Positions 42,055 to 51,552 of a DNA stretch of 64,000 nt are shown in pieces. This DNA comes from Arthrobacter sp. EM1. Its GTDB lineage: Bacteria; Actinomycetota; Actinomycetes; Actinomycetales; Micrococcaceae. Position numbers and translations under genes: made by a program. Each line of letters starts with the position of its first letter. Within the stretch, counting starts at the first letter, position 1. The notes under the pieces were generated by a model, which saw nothing but the letters and a program-made list of their open reading frames with translations, made no database searches and was not told the origin of the DNA. The stretch is taken from the NCBI RefSeq assembly GCF_029964055.1, contig NZ_CP124836.1, forward strand, positions 868,001 through 932,000. Direction: 5' to 3'.

Positions 42055-42070
42055 GTTACACGTCACTAAC
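42055..42070. promoter_or_regulatory. TetR operator 2, GTTA-N8-TAAC
   Basis: GTTACACGTCACTAAC, 26 bp centre to centre from operator 1, so the two lie close to two and a half helical turns apart. It is located at the probable transcription start of the leucine operon. Confidence 0.6.
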
Positions 42071-42138
42071 CGAATGGCCGGAATTCGCCGGCGATCATCG
42101 GCCGCCCCCAGCACGCGGGCCAGGAACGGAAGCAGTCA

Positions 42139-43746
42139 ATGGAGACAATCGCCAGTCAGGTGGACGCCGCGGGTGCTGCCTTCGCCGCGAACCGCGAGGC
42201 CCAGTTGGTGCTGGCCCGGGAGCTGAAGGAACGCCTCGCTGCCGCCGCGCTGGGCGGGCCGGAAAAGTCGCGGGAGCGGCACGTGGCGCGCGGCAAGCTG
42301 CTCCCGCGCGAACGGATCGATCGGCTGCTCGATGATGGGAGCCCGTTCCTGGAGATCGCACCGCTGGCTGCCGAGGGCATGTACAACGGCGATTCTCCCG
42401 GCGCCGGCGTGATTGCCGGGATCGGGCTGGTCCATGGCCGCCAGGTCCTGGTGATTTCCAACGACGCCACGGTCAAGGGTGGGACGTACTACCCGTTGAC
42501 GGTGAAAAAGCACCTCCGGGCGCAGGAAATCGCCATGGAGAACCGGCTGCCGTGTATATACCTTGTGGATTCGGGCGGGGCGTTCCTGCCCAAGCAGGAC
42601 GAGGTTTTCCCGGACAAGGAGCACTTTGGCCGCATCTTTTTCAACCAGGCCAGGATGTCTGCGGCCAGGATCCCGCAGATCGCCTCGGTGATGGGCTCGT
42701 GCACAGCGGGCGGGGCGTATGTTCCCGCGATGAGTGATGAGACAGTGATTGTCCGTAACCAGGGCACCATTTTCCTGGGCGGCCCGCCCTTGGTGAAGGC
42801 CGCGATCGGCGAGATCGTCACGGCCGAGGAACTCGGCGGCGGGGAGGTGCATTCGAAGATCTCCGGTGTGACGGACCACCTGGCCGAAAACGATGAGCAT
42901 GCGCTGCAGATCGTCCGGGACATCGTCTCCACCCTGCCGAAGCCGGCGGAGCCCGTCTGGGACGTGGATACCGCCGTCGAGCCGGTAGCGGACCCGGCGG
43001 AGTTGTATGGCGCCGTCCCCACGGATGTGAATGCCCAGTACGACGTCCGCGAAGTCATTGCGCGGCTGGTGGACGCCAGCCGCTTCCACGAATTCAAAAA
43101 GAACTATGGCACCACCTTGGTGACCGGTTTCGCGAGGCTGCACGGCCATCCGGTGGGGATCGTGGCGAATAATGGTGTGCTGTTCAGTGAGTCATCACTT
43201 AAAGGCGCGCACTTCATCGAACTCTGCGACCAGCGCGGCATCCCGTTGGTCTTCCTGCAGAATCTCTCCGGTTTTATGGTCGGCAAGGACTACGAGCAGG
43301 GCGGCATCGCCAAGAACGGTGCCAAGATGGTCACCGCCGTCGCCACCGCCCGGGTGCCCAAACTGACCGTGGTGATCGGCGGGTCCTTCGGCGCCGGAAA
43401 CTATTCGATGTGCGGCCGGGCCTACTCGCCGCGCTTCCTGTGGATGTGGCCGGCGTCCCGGATCTCCGTGATGGGCGGCAACCAGGCCTCCGGTGTGCTC
43501 GCCACGGTCAAGCGGGACCAGTTCGAGGCCCGCGGCGAAGAGTGGTCGGCCGCGGACGAGGAAGCGTTCAAAGCGCCGATTAAGGCCCAGTACGAGGACC
43601 AGGGCAGCCCGTACTATTCCACCGCCCGCCTTTGGGACGACGGCGTGATCGACCCCGCGGACACCCGCACCGTCCTGGGACTGGCGCTCGACGTCGTCTC
43701 CCGCACCCCGCTGCCGGAGACCTCCTTCGGCCTGTTCCGGATGTGA
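42139..43746 (+). CDS. accD1: acyl-CoA carboxylase beta subunit (3-methylcrotonyl-CoA carboxylase)
   Basis: 535 aa carboxyltransferase. Conserved segments: [92 protein letters not shown] and IVGNNG-type [22 protein letters not shown] with [25 protein letters not shown]. The [16 protein letters not shown] pattern is that of methylcrotonyl- or geranyl-CoA carboxylases, not propionyl-CoA carboxylases. It transfers carboxybiotin to 3-methylcrotonyl-CoA in leucine breakdown. First gene of the operon. Confidence 0.9.
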   Translation: METIASQVDAAGAAFAANREAQLVLARELKERLAAAALGGPEKSRERHVARGKLLPRERIDRLLDDGSPFLEIAPLAAEGMYNGDSPGAGVIAGIGLVHGRQVLVISNDATVKGGTYYPLTVKKHLRAQEIAMENRLPCIYLVDSGGAFLPKQDEVFPDKEHFGRIFFNQARMSAARIPQIASVMGSCTAGGAYVPAMSDETVIVRNQGTIFLGGPPLVKAAIGEIVTAEELGGGEVHSKISGVTDHLAENDEHALQIVRDIVSTLPKPAEPVWDVDTAVEPVADPAELYGAVPTDVNAQYDVREVIARLVDASRFHEFKKNYGTTLVTGFARLHGHPVGIVANNGVLFSESSLKGAHFIELCDQRGIPLVFLQNLSGFMVGKDYEQGGIAKNGAKMVTAVATARVPKLTVVIGGSFGAGNYSMCGRAYSPRFLWMWPASRISVMGGNQASGVLATVKRDQFEARGEEWSAADEEAFKAPIKAQYEDQGSPYYSTARLWDDGVIDPADTRTVLGLALDVVSRTPLPETSFGLFRM

Positions 43747-43753
43747 GCCAACA

Positions 43754-45931
43754 GTGACTACGACTCCTGCAACACCCGCTAAGCCGCTCTTTGGCACCGT
43801 GCTGGTCGCCAACCGCGGCGAGATTGCCTGCCGTGTGATCCGGACCCTGCGCGCCCTGGGCATCCGTTCGGTGGCGGTCTATTCCGACGCCGACGCCGGT
43901 GCACGGCACGTGCGGGAAGCCGACGTCGCCGTCCGGATCGGCCCGGCGGCCGCCGCCGAGAGCTACCTGAAGATCGGCGCCATCGTCCAGGCCTGCCGCG
44001 ACACCGGCGCCGAGGCCGTGCACCCCGGCTACGGTTTCCTGAGCGAGAACGTCGACTTCGCCCGCGCCCTGGAAACAGCCGGGATCACGTTCATTGGCCC
44101 CGGCGTCGAATCCCTCAACGTCATGGGTGACAAGATCCGCTCCAAGAACCACGTCACCGGCTACGGCGTCCCCGTGGTCCCGGGCATCGCCGAACCCGGG
44201 ATGAGCGACGCTCGGCTCATCGAGGCAGCCGACGGCGTCGGCTACCCGCTGCTGATCAAGCCTTCCGCCGGCGGCGGGGGCAAGGGCATGCACATCGTTG
44301 AAGGGCCCGGGGAACTGGAAGCCACCCTGGCCACGGCCCGCCGGGTCGCGGCGAGCGCCTTCGGCGACGACACCCTCTTCCTGGAACGGCTCGTCACCAC
44401 CCCGCGGCACATCGAGATGCAGGTTCTGGCGGACAACCACGGCAACGTCATCCACCTGGGCGAGCGCGAGTGCTCGCTGCAGCGCCGGCACCAGAAAGTC
44501 ATTGAGGAGGCACCGTCCCCGCTGCTGGAGTCCCTGCTCAACGGCGCGGAAATCCGGGCCCGGATCGGCGAGGCCGCCTGCCAGGCCGCGCGGAGCGTCA
44601 ACTACTCCGGCGCCGGCACCGTGGAATTCCTCGTCTCGGACAGCGCCCCGGACGAATTCTTTTTTATGGAGATGAACACCCGCCTGCAGGTCGAGCACCC
44701 GGTCACCGAGATGGTCACCGGAATCGACTTGGTCGAATGGCAGGTCCGGATCGCCGCCGGCGAGGAACTCACCATCCGGCAGGACGACGTCGTCCTCACC
44801 GGGCACTCGGTGGAGGCCCGGGTGTACGCCGAGGTGCCGGAGAAGAACTTCCTGCCGTCCACCGGCCGGGTCGTGCTGCTGGACGAACTGCCGGACGCCG
44901 CGGCGGGCCGCGTCCGCGTTGACTCCGCTTTGCTGGAAGGCCTGGAGATCTCCTCGAGCTATGACCCGATGATCTCCAAGGTCATTGCGTGGGGGGAGGA
45001 CCGCACCTTGGCCCTGGACACCCTGGATGAGGCGCTCGCCGGGTACACCGCCCTGGGCATCGACACCAACGTCGAGTACCTGCGCCTGCTGATCAACGAC
45101 GCCGACGTCCGCGCCGGCCGGCTCGACACCGGCCTGATCGAACGGAAGATGCCCGAGTTCAGCTTCCGGCATGCGGGCGACTTCGAGCTGGCCGCTGCCG
45201 CCGTCTTCGCCGCGGCGATGCGGGAGCACGATGCGCAGGACGCGGGGAAGGGCCCGTGGGATCGCGCCGGCGGGTGGAGGCTCGGCGCCCGCGCCCCCCG
45301 CCGGATCAGCCTGGGCACACCCGACGGCGGTATCGCCACGGTGGAGGTGTTCGGCTCGGTAGGGCAGGGGACGGGGACGGTGAGTGTCAATGGCGGCCCG
45401 CAGCGTACGGCGTCGTTGGGTTTCGGCCGGCGCAACCAGGCGGAGGCCACCCTCGGTGGCGAATCCCGGCGGTTCTCACTCGCACAGGCGTCCACGGGTC
45501 CCTACCGCCCGGGGCCGGACAGCCCGGCGCCCACGGAGATATTCCTCGGCAACGACGGCTGGTCCTGCCGCCTCGAGGTGCTCAGCCGCGAGGCCCGGCT
45601 GGCCCGGGTGCTCGCCGCCGTCGACCGCGAGGAAGGCGCCGCCGACCCCGCGGTGCGCTCGCCGATGCCCGGCACAGTGGTGTCCGTCTCGGTCGAAAAC
45701 GGCGACGCCGTGACAGCCGGCCAGGTGCTGCTCGCGGTGGAGGCCATGAAGATGGAACACCAGCTCGTCGCGCCCTTGGCTGGCACCGTGCACATCAGCG
45801 CTACCTCGGGCGACCTCGTCAGGGCAGACCAGGTCCTCGCGACCATCCACCCGCACGCCCCGGTTCCGCCGGAGGACGCCGCCGAGGACACGGTCGAGGA
45901 AGCCGTCATTCCCATGGGCGCCGCAGACTAG
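43754..45931 (+). CDS. accA1: acyl-CoA carboxylase alpha subunit (biotin carboxylase plus BCCP)
   Basis: 725 aa, GTG start 7 bp after the beta subunit. Biotin carboxylase domain (about 10-460): TVLVANRGEIACRVIRTL, HPGYGFLSENVDFA, KPSAGGGGKGMHIV, ECSLQRRHQKVIEEAPSP and MNTRLQVEHPVTEMVTG. Middle BT-like region and a C-terminal biotinyl domain with the biotinylated Lys666 in VEAMKMEHQLVAPL. Together with the preceding subunit it forms the methylcrotonyl-CoA carboxylase holoenzyme. In M. tuberculosis the homologous pair AccA1/AccD1 has this role. Confidence 0.92.
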   Translation: MTTTPATPAKPLFGTVLVANRGEIACRVIRTLRALGIRSVAVYSDADAGARHVREADVAVRIGPAAAAESYLKIGAIVQACRDTGAEAVHPGYGFLSENVDFARALETAGITFIGPGVESLNVMGDKIRSKNHVTGYGVPVVPGIAEPGMSDARLIEAADGVGYPLLIKPSAGGGGKGMHIVEGPGELEATLATARRVAASAFGDDTLFLERLVTTPRHIEMQVLADNHGNVIHLGERECSLQRRHQKVIEEAPSPLLESLLNGAEIRARIGEAACQAARSVNYSGAGTVEFLVSDSAPDEFFFMEMNTRLQVEHPVTEMVTGIDLVEWQVRIAAGEELTIRQDDVVLTGHSVEARVYAEVPEKNFLPSTGRVVLLDELPDAAAGRVRVDSALLEGLEISSSYDPMISKVIAWGEDRTLALDTLDEALAGYTALGIDTNVEYLRLLINDADVRAGRLDTGLIERKMPEFSFRHAGDFELAAAAVFAAAMREHDAQDAGKGPWDRAGGWRLGARAPRRISLGTPDGGIATVEVFGSVGQGTGTVSVNGGPQRTASLGFGRRNQAEATLGGESRRFSLAQASTGPYRPGPDSPAPTEIFLGNDGWSCRLEVLSREARLARVLAAVDREEGAADPAVRSPMPGTVVSVSVENGDAVTAGQVLLAVEAMKMEHQLVAPLAGTVHISATSGDLVRADQVLATIHPHAPVPPEDAAEDTVEEAVIPMGAAD

Positions 45932-45994
45932 CGCCGCACACCTCCAGCACCATTCCCCAGCAAACAGCCCCACAGACCCGACGAAGGAGTCACC

Positions 45995-47170
45995 ATGCCA
46001 GATTTTGAACTCAGCGAGGAATACCAGGACCTCAGCGACACCGTCCGCGAATTCGCCGACCAGGTGGTGGCCCCGGTCTCCGCCAAGCACGACGAGGAAC
46101 ACAGCTTCCCCTACGAAGTCGTCGACCAGATGGCGGACATGGGCCTGTTCGGCCTGCCCTTCCCGGAGGAGTTCGGCGGTATGGGCGGGGACTACTTCGC
46201 CCTCGCCCTGGCCCTTGAACAGCTCGGCCGGGTGGACCAGTCCGTTGCCATCACCCTGGAAGCGGGCGTCTCGCTCGGCGCCATGCCAATCCACCGCTTT
46301 GGCAACGAGGCGCAGAAGCAGGAATGGCTGCCGCTGCTGGCCTCCGGCAAAGCCCTCGCCGGCTTCGGCCTGACCGAACCGGAAGCCGGCTCCGACGCCG
46401 GCGGCACCAAGACCACCGCCCGGCTCGAGGGCGTCGGAGACGCAAAAAATTGGGTCATCAACGGCAACAAGGAGTTCATCACCAACTCCGGTACCGACAT
46501 CACCCGCCTTGTCACCGTCACCGCGGTGACCGGCCAGCAGGAACGCCCGGACGGGAGTATCAAAAAGGAAATCTCCACCATTCTGGTGCCCGCCAACACC
46601 CCCGGCTTCACGGCGGAGAAGGCCTATAACAAGGTCGGCTGGAACGCCTCGGACACACACCCGCTGACCCTGGACAACGTCCATGTGCCGGAAGAAAACC
46701 TGCTCGGCACCCGGGGCCGGGGCTACGCGAACTTCCTCTCCATCCTGGACGAGGGCAGGATCGCGATCGCGGCGCTGGCCGTCGGCGCGGCCCAGGGCTG
46801 CGTGGACCAGTCGGTGAAATACGCCAAGGAACGCAGCGCTTTCGGGCAGAACATCGGCAAGTACCAGGCCATCGCGTTCAAGATCGCCCGGATGGAAGCC
46901 CGGGCACACACCGCACGCCTGGCCTACTACGACGCGGCCGCCAGGATGCTCGCCGGCAAGCCGTTCAAGACGCAGGCGGCCATCGCTAAGATGGTCGCAG
47001 GCGAGGCAGCCATGGACAACGCGCGGGACGCCACCCAGGTGTTCGGCGGCTACGGCTTCATCAACGAATTCACCGTGGCACGCCACTACCGCGACTCCAA
47101 GATCCTTGAAGTCGGTGAGGGCACCACCGAAGTCCAGTTGATGCTGATCGCCCGCGAACTGGGGCTCTGA
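45995..47170 (+). CDS. acyl-CoA dehydrogenase (isovaleryl-CoA dehydrogenase-like)
   Basis: 391 aa, ATG after GAAGGAG. FAD enzyme: [142 protein letters not shown]. The C-terminal GEGTTE motif carries the probable base used by short-chain enzymes, although isovaleryl-CoA dehydrogenases use a Glu at a different helix. In context it should oxidise isovaleryl-CoA or 2-methylbutyryl-CoA (FadE19 homologue in M. tuberculosis). Confidence 0.9.
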   Translation: MPDFELSEEYQDLSDTVREFADQVVAPVSAKHDEEHSFPYEVVDQMADMGLFGLPFPEEFGGMGGDYFALALALEQLGRVDQSVAITLEAGVSLGAMPIHRFGNEAQKQEWLPLLASGKALAGFGLTEPEAGSDAGGTKTTARLEGVGDAKNWVINGNKEFITNSGTDITRLVTVTAVTGQQERPDGSIKKEISTILVPANTPGFTAEKAYNKVGWNASDTHPLTLDNVHVPEENLLGTRGRGYANFLSILDEGRIAIAALAVGAAQGCVDQSVKYAKERSAFGQNIGKYQAIAFKIARMEARAHTARLAYYDAAARMLAGKPFKTQAAIAKMVAGEAAMDNARDATQVFGGYGFINEFTVARHYRDSKILEVGEGTTEVQLMLIARELGL

Positions 47171-47208
47171 CCGGCCGCCGGCCGCAACTGTCGAGGGAAG
47201 GGTCACCG

Positions 47209-48003
47209 ATGATCAATAAAGTTGTTGCCAGCGCGGCCGAGGCCGTCGCGGACATCCCTAACGGAGCCTCGCTCGCCGTCGGCGGATTCGGGCTGTGCGG
47301 GATCCCGGTGGCCCTGATCGAGGCCCTGCACCGGGGCGGCGCCACGAATCTGGAGACCGTCAGCAACAACTGCGGGGTCGACGACTGGGGACTCGGGATC
47401 CTGCTCAAGGAAGGCCGGATCCGCCGCACCATCAGCTCCTACGTGGGGGAGAACAAGGAATTCGCCCGGCAGTACCTTGCCGGTGAACTCGAGGTGGTCC
47501 TCACCCCACAAGGCACACTCGCCGAGAAGCTGCGTGCCGGCGGTGCCGGTATTCCCGCGTTCTACACCCCGGCCGGCGTCGGCACCCAGGTCTCCGAGGG
47601 CGGCCTGCCGCAAAAGTACGACGCCGACGGGAACGTCGCGATCGCCTCCGCGGCAAAGGAGGTGCGCAACTTCAACGGCGCCGACTTCGTGCTGGAGGAG
47701 TCGCTGACCCCCGACTTCGGCCTCGTGCACGCCTGGAAGGGCGACCGGCACGGAAACCTCGTGTTCCACGCCACGGCGATGAACTTCAACCCGCTGTGTG
47801 CCATGGCAGCGAAAATCACCATCGCCGAGGTCGAGGAACTGGTGGAGCCGGGGGAGCTGGATCCGGAACACGTCCACGTCCCGGGCATCTTTGTCCAGCG
47901 CGTAGTGCTGGCGCCCGGCGTCGAGAAGCGGATCGAGAAGCGGACCGTCGCGGTGCCGGCCTCCGGCCCCGTGTCCGGCAGCACCGACCAGGCAGGAGCA
48001 TGA
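47209..48003 (+). CDS. scoA: 3-oxoacid CoA-transferase subunit A
   Basis: 264 aa. Family I CoA transferase alpha subunit: [94 protein letters not shown] and [17 protein letters not shown]. With subunit B it transfers CoA from succinyl-CoA to acetoacetate, the end product of leucine breakdown. Its stop overlaps the subunit B start by 4 bp. Confidence 0.95.
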   Translation: MINKVVASAAEAVADIPNGASLAVGGFGLCGIPVALIEALHRGGATNLETVSNNCGVDDWGLGILLKEGRIRRTISSYVGENKEFARQYLAGELEVVLTPQGTLAEKLRAGGAGIPAFYTPAGVGTQVSEGGLPQKYDADGNVAIASAAKEVRNFNGADFVLEESLTPDFGLVHAWKGDRHGNLVFHATAMNFNPLCAMAAKITIAEVEELVEPGELDPEHVHVPGIFVQRVVLAPGVEKRIEKRTVAVPASGPVSGSTDQAGA

Positions 48004-48773
48004 CTGTGAAGACGAACAATGCGCAGGGGGAGCCGCCGCGTCCGGAGGCGGTCCGGCACGAATACCGGCGCTCCGCCGTCGTACATCCCGCCGGTGTGAG
48101 CCCTGACACGAAGGGCTGGACCCGCCACGAACTCGCCGCCCGGGTGGCGCAGGAGCTGCACAACGGCCAGTACGTCAACCTCGGCATCGGGATGCCCACG
48201 CTGATCCCCAACTACATTCCGGCCGGCGTTGAGGTGGTGCTGCACTCGGAGAACGGAATCCTCGGCGTCGGGCCCTACCCGGGGGAGGGCCAGGTCGATC
48301 CGGACCTGATCAACGCCGGCAAGGAAACCGTCACGGTCAACAAGGGCGCCGCCTTCTTCGATTCAGCCGCCTCCTTCGGCATGATCCGGGGCGGGCACGT
48401 GGATGTGGCCGTGCTCGGCGCCATGGAGGTCGCCCAGAACGGGGACCTGGCCAACTGGATGATCCCCGGCAAAATGGTCAAGGGCATGGGCGGCGCCATG
48501 GACCTCGTCTTCGGCGCCAAGAAGGTGATCGTGATGATGGAGCACGTGGACCGCAACGGCAGGCCCAAAATCGTGGAACACTGCACACTGCCCCTGACCG
48601 GAAAGGGCTGCGTGGACCGCATCATCACCGACCTCGCCGTGATCGACGTCGTGACCGAGGGCGGGAAGTCCCGGCTGGTGCTCCGCGAACTTGCCCCCAA
48701 TGTGTCCGTGGAAGACGTGGCCGCGGCCACCGGCGCCGAACTCTTCGAGGAAGACCAGGAACTGACGGTATGA
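48000..48773 (+). CDS. scoB: 3-oxoacid CoA-transferase subunit B
   Basis: 257 aa from ATG at 48000, overlapping subunit A (ATGA); a longer frame runs upstream inside scoA and is not used. The beta subunit contains [36 protein letters not shown] with the catalytic Glu of [45 protein letters not shown] and [25 protein letters not shown]. The N-terminal 35 residues are a longer, basic extension than usual. Overlaps the MaoC gene by 4 bp. Confidence 0.94.
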   Translation: MTVKTNNAQGEPPRPEAVRHEYRRSAVVHPAGVSPDTKGWTRHELAARVAQELHNGQYVNLGIGMPTLIPNYIPAGVEVVLHSENGILGVGPYPGEGQVDPDLINAGKETVTVNKGAAFFDSAASFGMIRGGHVDVAVLGAMEVAQNGDLANWMIPGKMVKGMGGAMDLVFGAKKVIVMMEHVDRNGRPKIVEHCTLPLTGKGCVDRIITDLAVIDVVTEGGKSRLVLRELAPNVSVEDVAAATGAELFEEDQELTV

Positions 48774-49303
48774 GGACTGAACCATTGCGGGCGCGTGAGC
48801 CCCGGATCGTCGAACAGCGCGGCCTCTATTTCGACGAGCTCGAGGAGGACGTGGTCTACGCGCACCGGCCCGGCCGGACCGTCACCGAGACGGACAACGT
48901 CCTCTTCACCACCATGACCATGAACACCCAGGCGCTGCACCTCGATGCCGCCTGGAGCGCGGACCAGCCGTTTGGCCAGCGCCTGATGAACTCGATGTTC
49001 ACCCTGGCCACCGTCGTGGGGCAGTCAGTGCCGCAGCTGACCCAGGGCACGATCATCGCCCAGCTGGGGATGACTGACGTGTCCTTCCCGCACCCGATGT
49101 ACCACGGCGATACCCTCTACACCGAGACTGTGGTGACCGGGAAACGGTTATCCTCCTCCCGCCCGGGGCAAGGGATTGTGACCCTGAAGCACACCGGCCG
49201 GAACCAGGACGGCGACGTTGTTGCGCTCGCCACCCGCAGCTGCCTGATGTGGGTGCGCGAAGCACATGCAGAGGCGCAGAATGCGCGCAAGAGCGGAGAA
49301 TAG
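48770..49303 (+). CDS. MaoC-family enoyl-CoA hydratase (probable 3-methylglutaconyl-CoA hydratase)
   Basis: 177 aa hot-dog fold protein. [44 protein letters not shown] is the MaoC hydratase segment, with the Asp/Asn and His of its catalytic D-x4-H-type motif, followed by [40 protein letters not shown]. Position between the carboxylase/CoA transferase genes and the CitE-like lyase suggests hydration of 3-methylglutaconyl-CoA to HMG-CoA, as proposed for the M. tuberculosis homologue Rv2499c. No crotonase-type LiuC is present. Confidence 0.82.
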   Translation: MRTEPLRAREPRIVEQRGLYFDELEEDVVYAHRPGRTVTETDNVLFTTMTMNTQALHLDAAWSADQPFGQRLMNSMFTLATVVGQSVPQLTQGTIIAQLGMTDVSFPHPMYHGDTLYTETVVTGKRLSSSRPGQGIVTLKHTGRNQDGDVVALATRSCLMWVREAHAEAQNARKSGE

Positions 49304-49307
49304 ACAG

Positions 49308-50141
49308 ATGAGCTTCCTGATGGGTCCTGCCCTGCTGTTTTGCCCTGCCGACCGCCCCGAGCGCTACCAGAAGGCTGCCGAGCGCTCCGACGCCGTCATC
49401 GTGGACCTGGAGGACGCGGTGGCCCCGGCGGATAAACAGCGTGCCCGCGGCGCCATCCTTGCCCAGCTCGGGGCCACCGGGGACGTCCCCGAGCTCGATC
49501 CGAGCCGGACGATCATCCGGATCAACCCGGCCGGCACCGCAGAGTTCGAAAAAGACCTGCACTGCCTCAAGCACACTCCGTACCGGCACGTGATGCTCGC
49601 CAAGGCTGAAAGCGCCGGGCAGCTCAAGGAGCTCGAGGGGTACAGTGTCATTGCCCTCTGTGAGACGGCACTGGGGATCGTCAACGCCGCCGCCATCGCC
49701 GCGGAACCCAATGTGGTGGGCCTGATGTGGGGTGCAGAGGACCTGCTCGCCTCGCTCGGCGGCACCTCCAGCCGGACCGACGACGGCGCCTACCGCGCGG
49801 TGGCGCTGCACGCCCGCTCCACGGTGCTGCTGGCCGCCCGGGCGTTCGGCAAGGAAGCGGTTGACTCGGTGTACGTCAACATTCCCGATCTTGAAGGGCT
49901 CGCCGCCGAATCCCGTGACGGCGTCGCCTCGGGCTTTGGGTCCAAGGCCTGCATCCATCCGCACCAGGTCGCGGTGGTCCGCGACGCCTATGCGCCCTCT
50001 GAATCCGAGGTCGCGGCGGCCAGGGAACTCCTCGAAGCGGCTGCCTCGGCTGGCTCCGGGGTGTTCCAGTTCAACGGCAAGATGGTCGACGGCCCCATCC
50101 TTAAGCACGCCGAGTCAACGCTCCGCCGCGCCGGGCACTAG
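49308..50141 (+). CDS. HpcH/HpaI-type CitE-like lyase (probable HMG-CoA lyase in leucine breakdown)
   Basis: 277 aa from ATG at 49308, 4 bp after the MaoC stop. CitE-like TIM barrel: GPALLFCPADRPERYQKAAERSDAVIVDLEDAV, IIRINPAGTAEFEKDL, VMLAKAESAGQLKELEGYSVIALCETALGIVNAAAIA, LMWGAEDLLASLGGTSSR and GFGSKACIHPHQVAVVRDAY. The metal-binding Glu and Asp and the CoA-binding Arg are visible. The M. tuberculosis relative Rv2498c cleaves (S)-HMG-CoA to acetyl-CoA and acetoacetate, which fits here because no classical HMG-CoA lyase is in the operon. Citramalyl-CoA lyase is an alternative. Confidence 0.85.
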   Translation: MSFLMGPALLFCPADRPERYQKAAERSDAVIVDLEDAVAPADKQRARGAILAQLGATGDVPELDPSRTIIRINPAGTAEFEKDLHCLKHTPYRHVMLAKAESAGQLKELEGYSVIALCETALGIVNAAAIAAEPNVVGLMWGAEDLLASLGGTSSRTDDGAYRAVALHARSTVLLAARAFGKEAVDSVYVNIPDLEGLAAESRDGVASGFGSKACIHPHQVAVVRDAYAPSESEVAAARELLEAAASAGSGVFQFNGKMVDGPILKHAESTLRRAGH

Positions 50142-50348
50142 TTTCCGGGCTTGCGGCTCCTGCGCCGGGCCACCGAAGATTCCCAACGTCGGCCCTTCAC
50201 CAGGAAAAACGGACCCCCATGGGAAACAAGGTGCCCAGGGCGACCGTGAACGCTGTCCCGCGCCCCGGCGGTTCGTGCTCACCCTAGTTGCGAAATGCCA
50301 GCCCGGCAGGCACCACAAGCACTCAACCCCGTGCGGGATACTTAAGAC

Positions 50349-51533
50349 ATGCAGCCGCGCAAGATCGTCCTCCTCGGGTCCACAGGTTCCATTGGCACGC
50401 AGGCGATTGAGGTCGTCGACGGCGCCCCGCACCTTTTTGAGGTCATTGCGCTGAGCGCGGGCGGTGGCAACCTCGAACTCCTCGCCCGGCAAGCCGTCCA
50501 CACCCGGGCCCAAGCCGTCGGCACCGCGTCCGGCGACGCGACGGCCCTCCAGACGCTGATCGACGACGCCGCCCGCGCCCAAGGGGTGAACGGCTACCGT
50601 CCCGAGATCATCACCGGGCCGGACGCCGCCACCCGGATTGCCGGGATCAAAGCCGACGTGGTGCTTAACGGCATTACCGGTTCCATCGGCCTGGCGCCCA
50701 CCCTGGCGGCGCTCAAATCGGGCGCGACCCTGGCGCTGGCGAACAAGGAGTCCTTGATTGTCGGCGGCGCCCTGGTCAAGGCCGCCGCCCGAGAGGGCCA
50801 AATCGTCCCTGTTGATTCCGAGCACTCGGCTATCGCCCAGTGCCTGCGCGCCGGGACCGCGGCCGAGGTGGATCGGCTGGTCCTCACCGCTTCCGGCGGC
50901 CCCTTCCGCGGTATGAGCCGGCACGAGCTGCGCACTGTGTCCCCGCAGGACGCCCTCGCCCACCCCACTTGGGATATGGGCCTGATGGTCACCACCAACT
51001 CCGCCAGCCTGGTGAATAAGGGCCTGGAAGTGATCGAGGCGCACCTGCTCTTTGACATCCCGCTGGAGAAGATCGACGTGGTGGTCCACCCGCAGTCCGT
51101 CGTCCACTCCATGGTCCAGTTCATCGATGGCTCCACCATCGCCCAGGCTTCCCCGCCGGACATGCGCCTTCCGATCGCCCTGGGCATCGGCTGGCCGGAC
51201 CGGGTGCCGAAGGCCGCGCAGGCCTGTGATTGGAGCAAGGCCACCAGCTGGACCTTCGAACCGCTGGACACCGCGGCGTTTCCCGCCGTCGGGCTGGCGA
51301 AGCATGCCGCAAAACAGGGGAGCACCTTCCCGGCTGTCTTCAACGCAGCGAACGAGGAAGCCGTGATGGCCTTCCACGCAGGCCGGATCCGGTTCACCGA
51401 TATCGTCGATACGATCGAAGCAGTCCTCAGCGAACACACAGGATCCTCCAAGCTGACCTTGGAGTCCGTGTTGGATGCTGAACGATGGGCACGAGCCCGC
51501 ACCCACGAACGTTTAGCCATCAGCAGCGTCTAG
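50349..51533 (+). CDS. dxr: 1-deoxy-D-xylulose 5-phosphate reductoisomerase
   Basis: 394 aa. Second step of the MEP isoprenoid pathway, NADPH- and metal-dependent. Start [20 protein letters not shown] is the NADPH-binding loop; [12 protein letters not shown] and [13 protein letters not shown] hold substrate and metal ligands; [11 protein letters not shown] is the flexible loop; [15 protein letters not shown] and [17 protein letters not shown] follow; the C-terminal helical domain ends [20 protein letters not shown]. It is followed 19 bp later by rseP, and ispG of the same pathway lies 3.4 kb away. Confidence 0.96.
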   Translation: MQPRKIVLLGSTGSIGTQAIEVVDGAPHLFEVIALSAGGGNLELLARQAVHTRAQAVGTASGDATALQTLIDDAARAQGVNGYRPEIITGPDAATRIAGIKADVVLNGITGSIGLAPTLAALKSGATLALANKESLIVGGALVKAAAREGQIVPVDSEHSAIAQCLRAGTAAEVDRLVLTASGGPFRGMSRHELRTVSPQDALAHPTWDMGLMVTTNSASLVNKGLEVIEAHLLFDIPLEKIDVVVHPQSVVHSMVQFIDGSTIAQASPPDMRLPIALGIGWPDRVPKAAQACDWSKATSWTFEPLDTAAFPAVGLAKHAAKQGSTFPAVFNAANEEAVMAFHAGRIRFTDIVDTIEAVLSEHTGSSKLTLESVLDAERWARARTHERLAISSV

Positions 51534-51552
51534 GAAGCAGCAAATTACGCCC

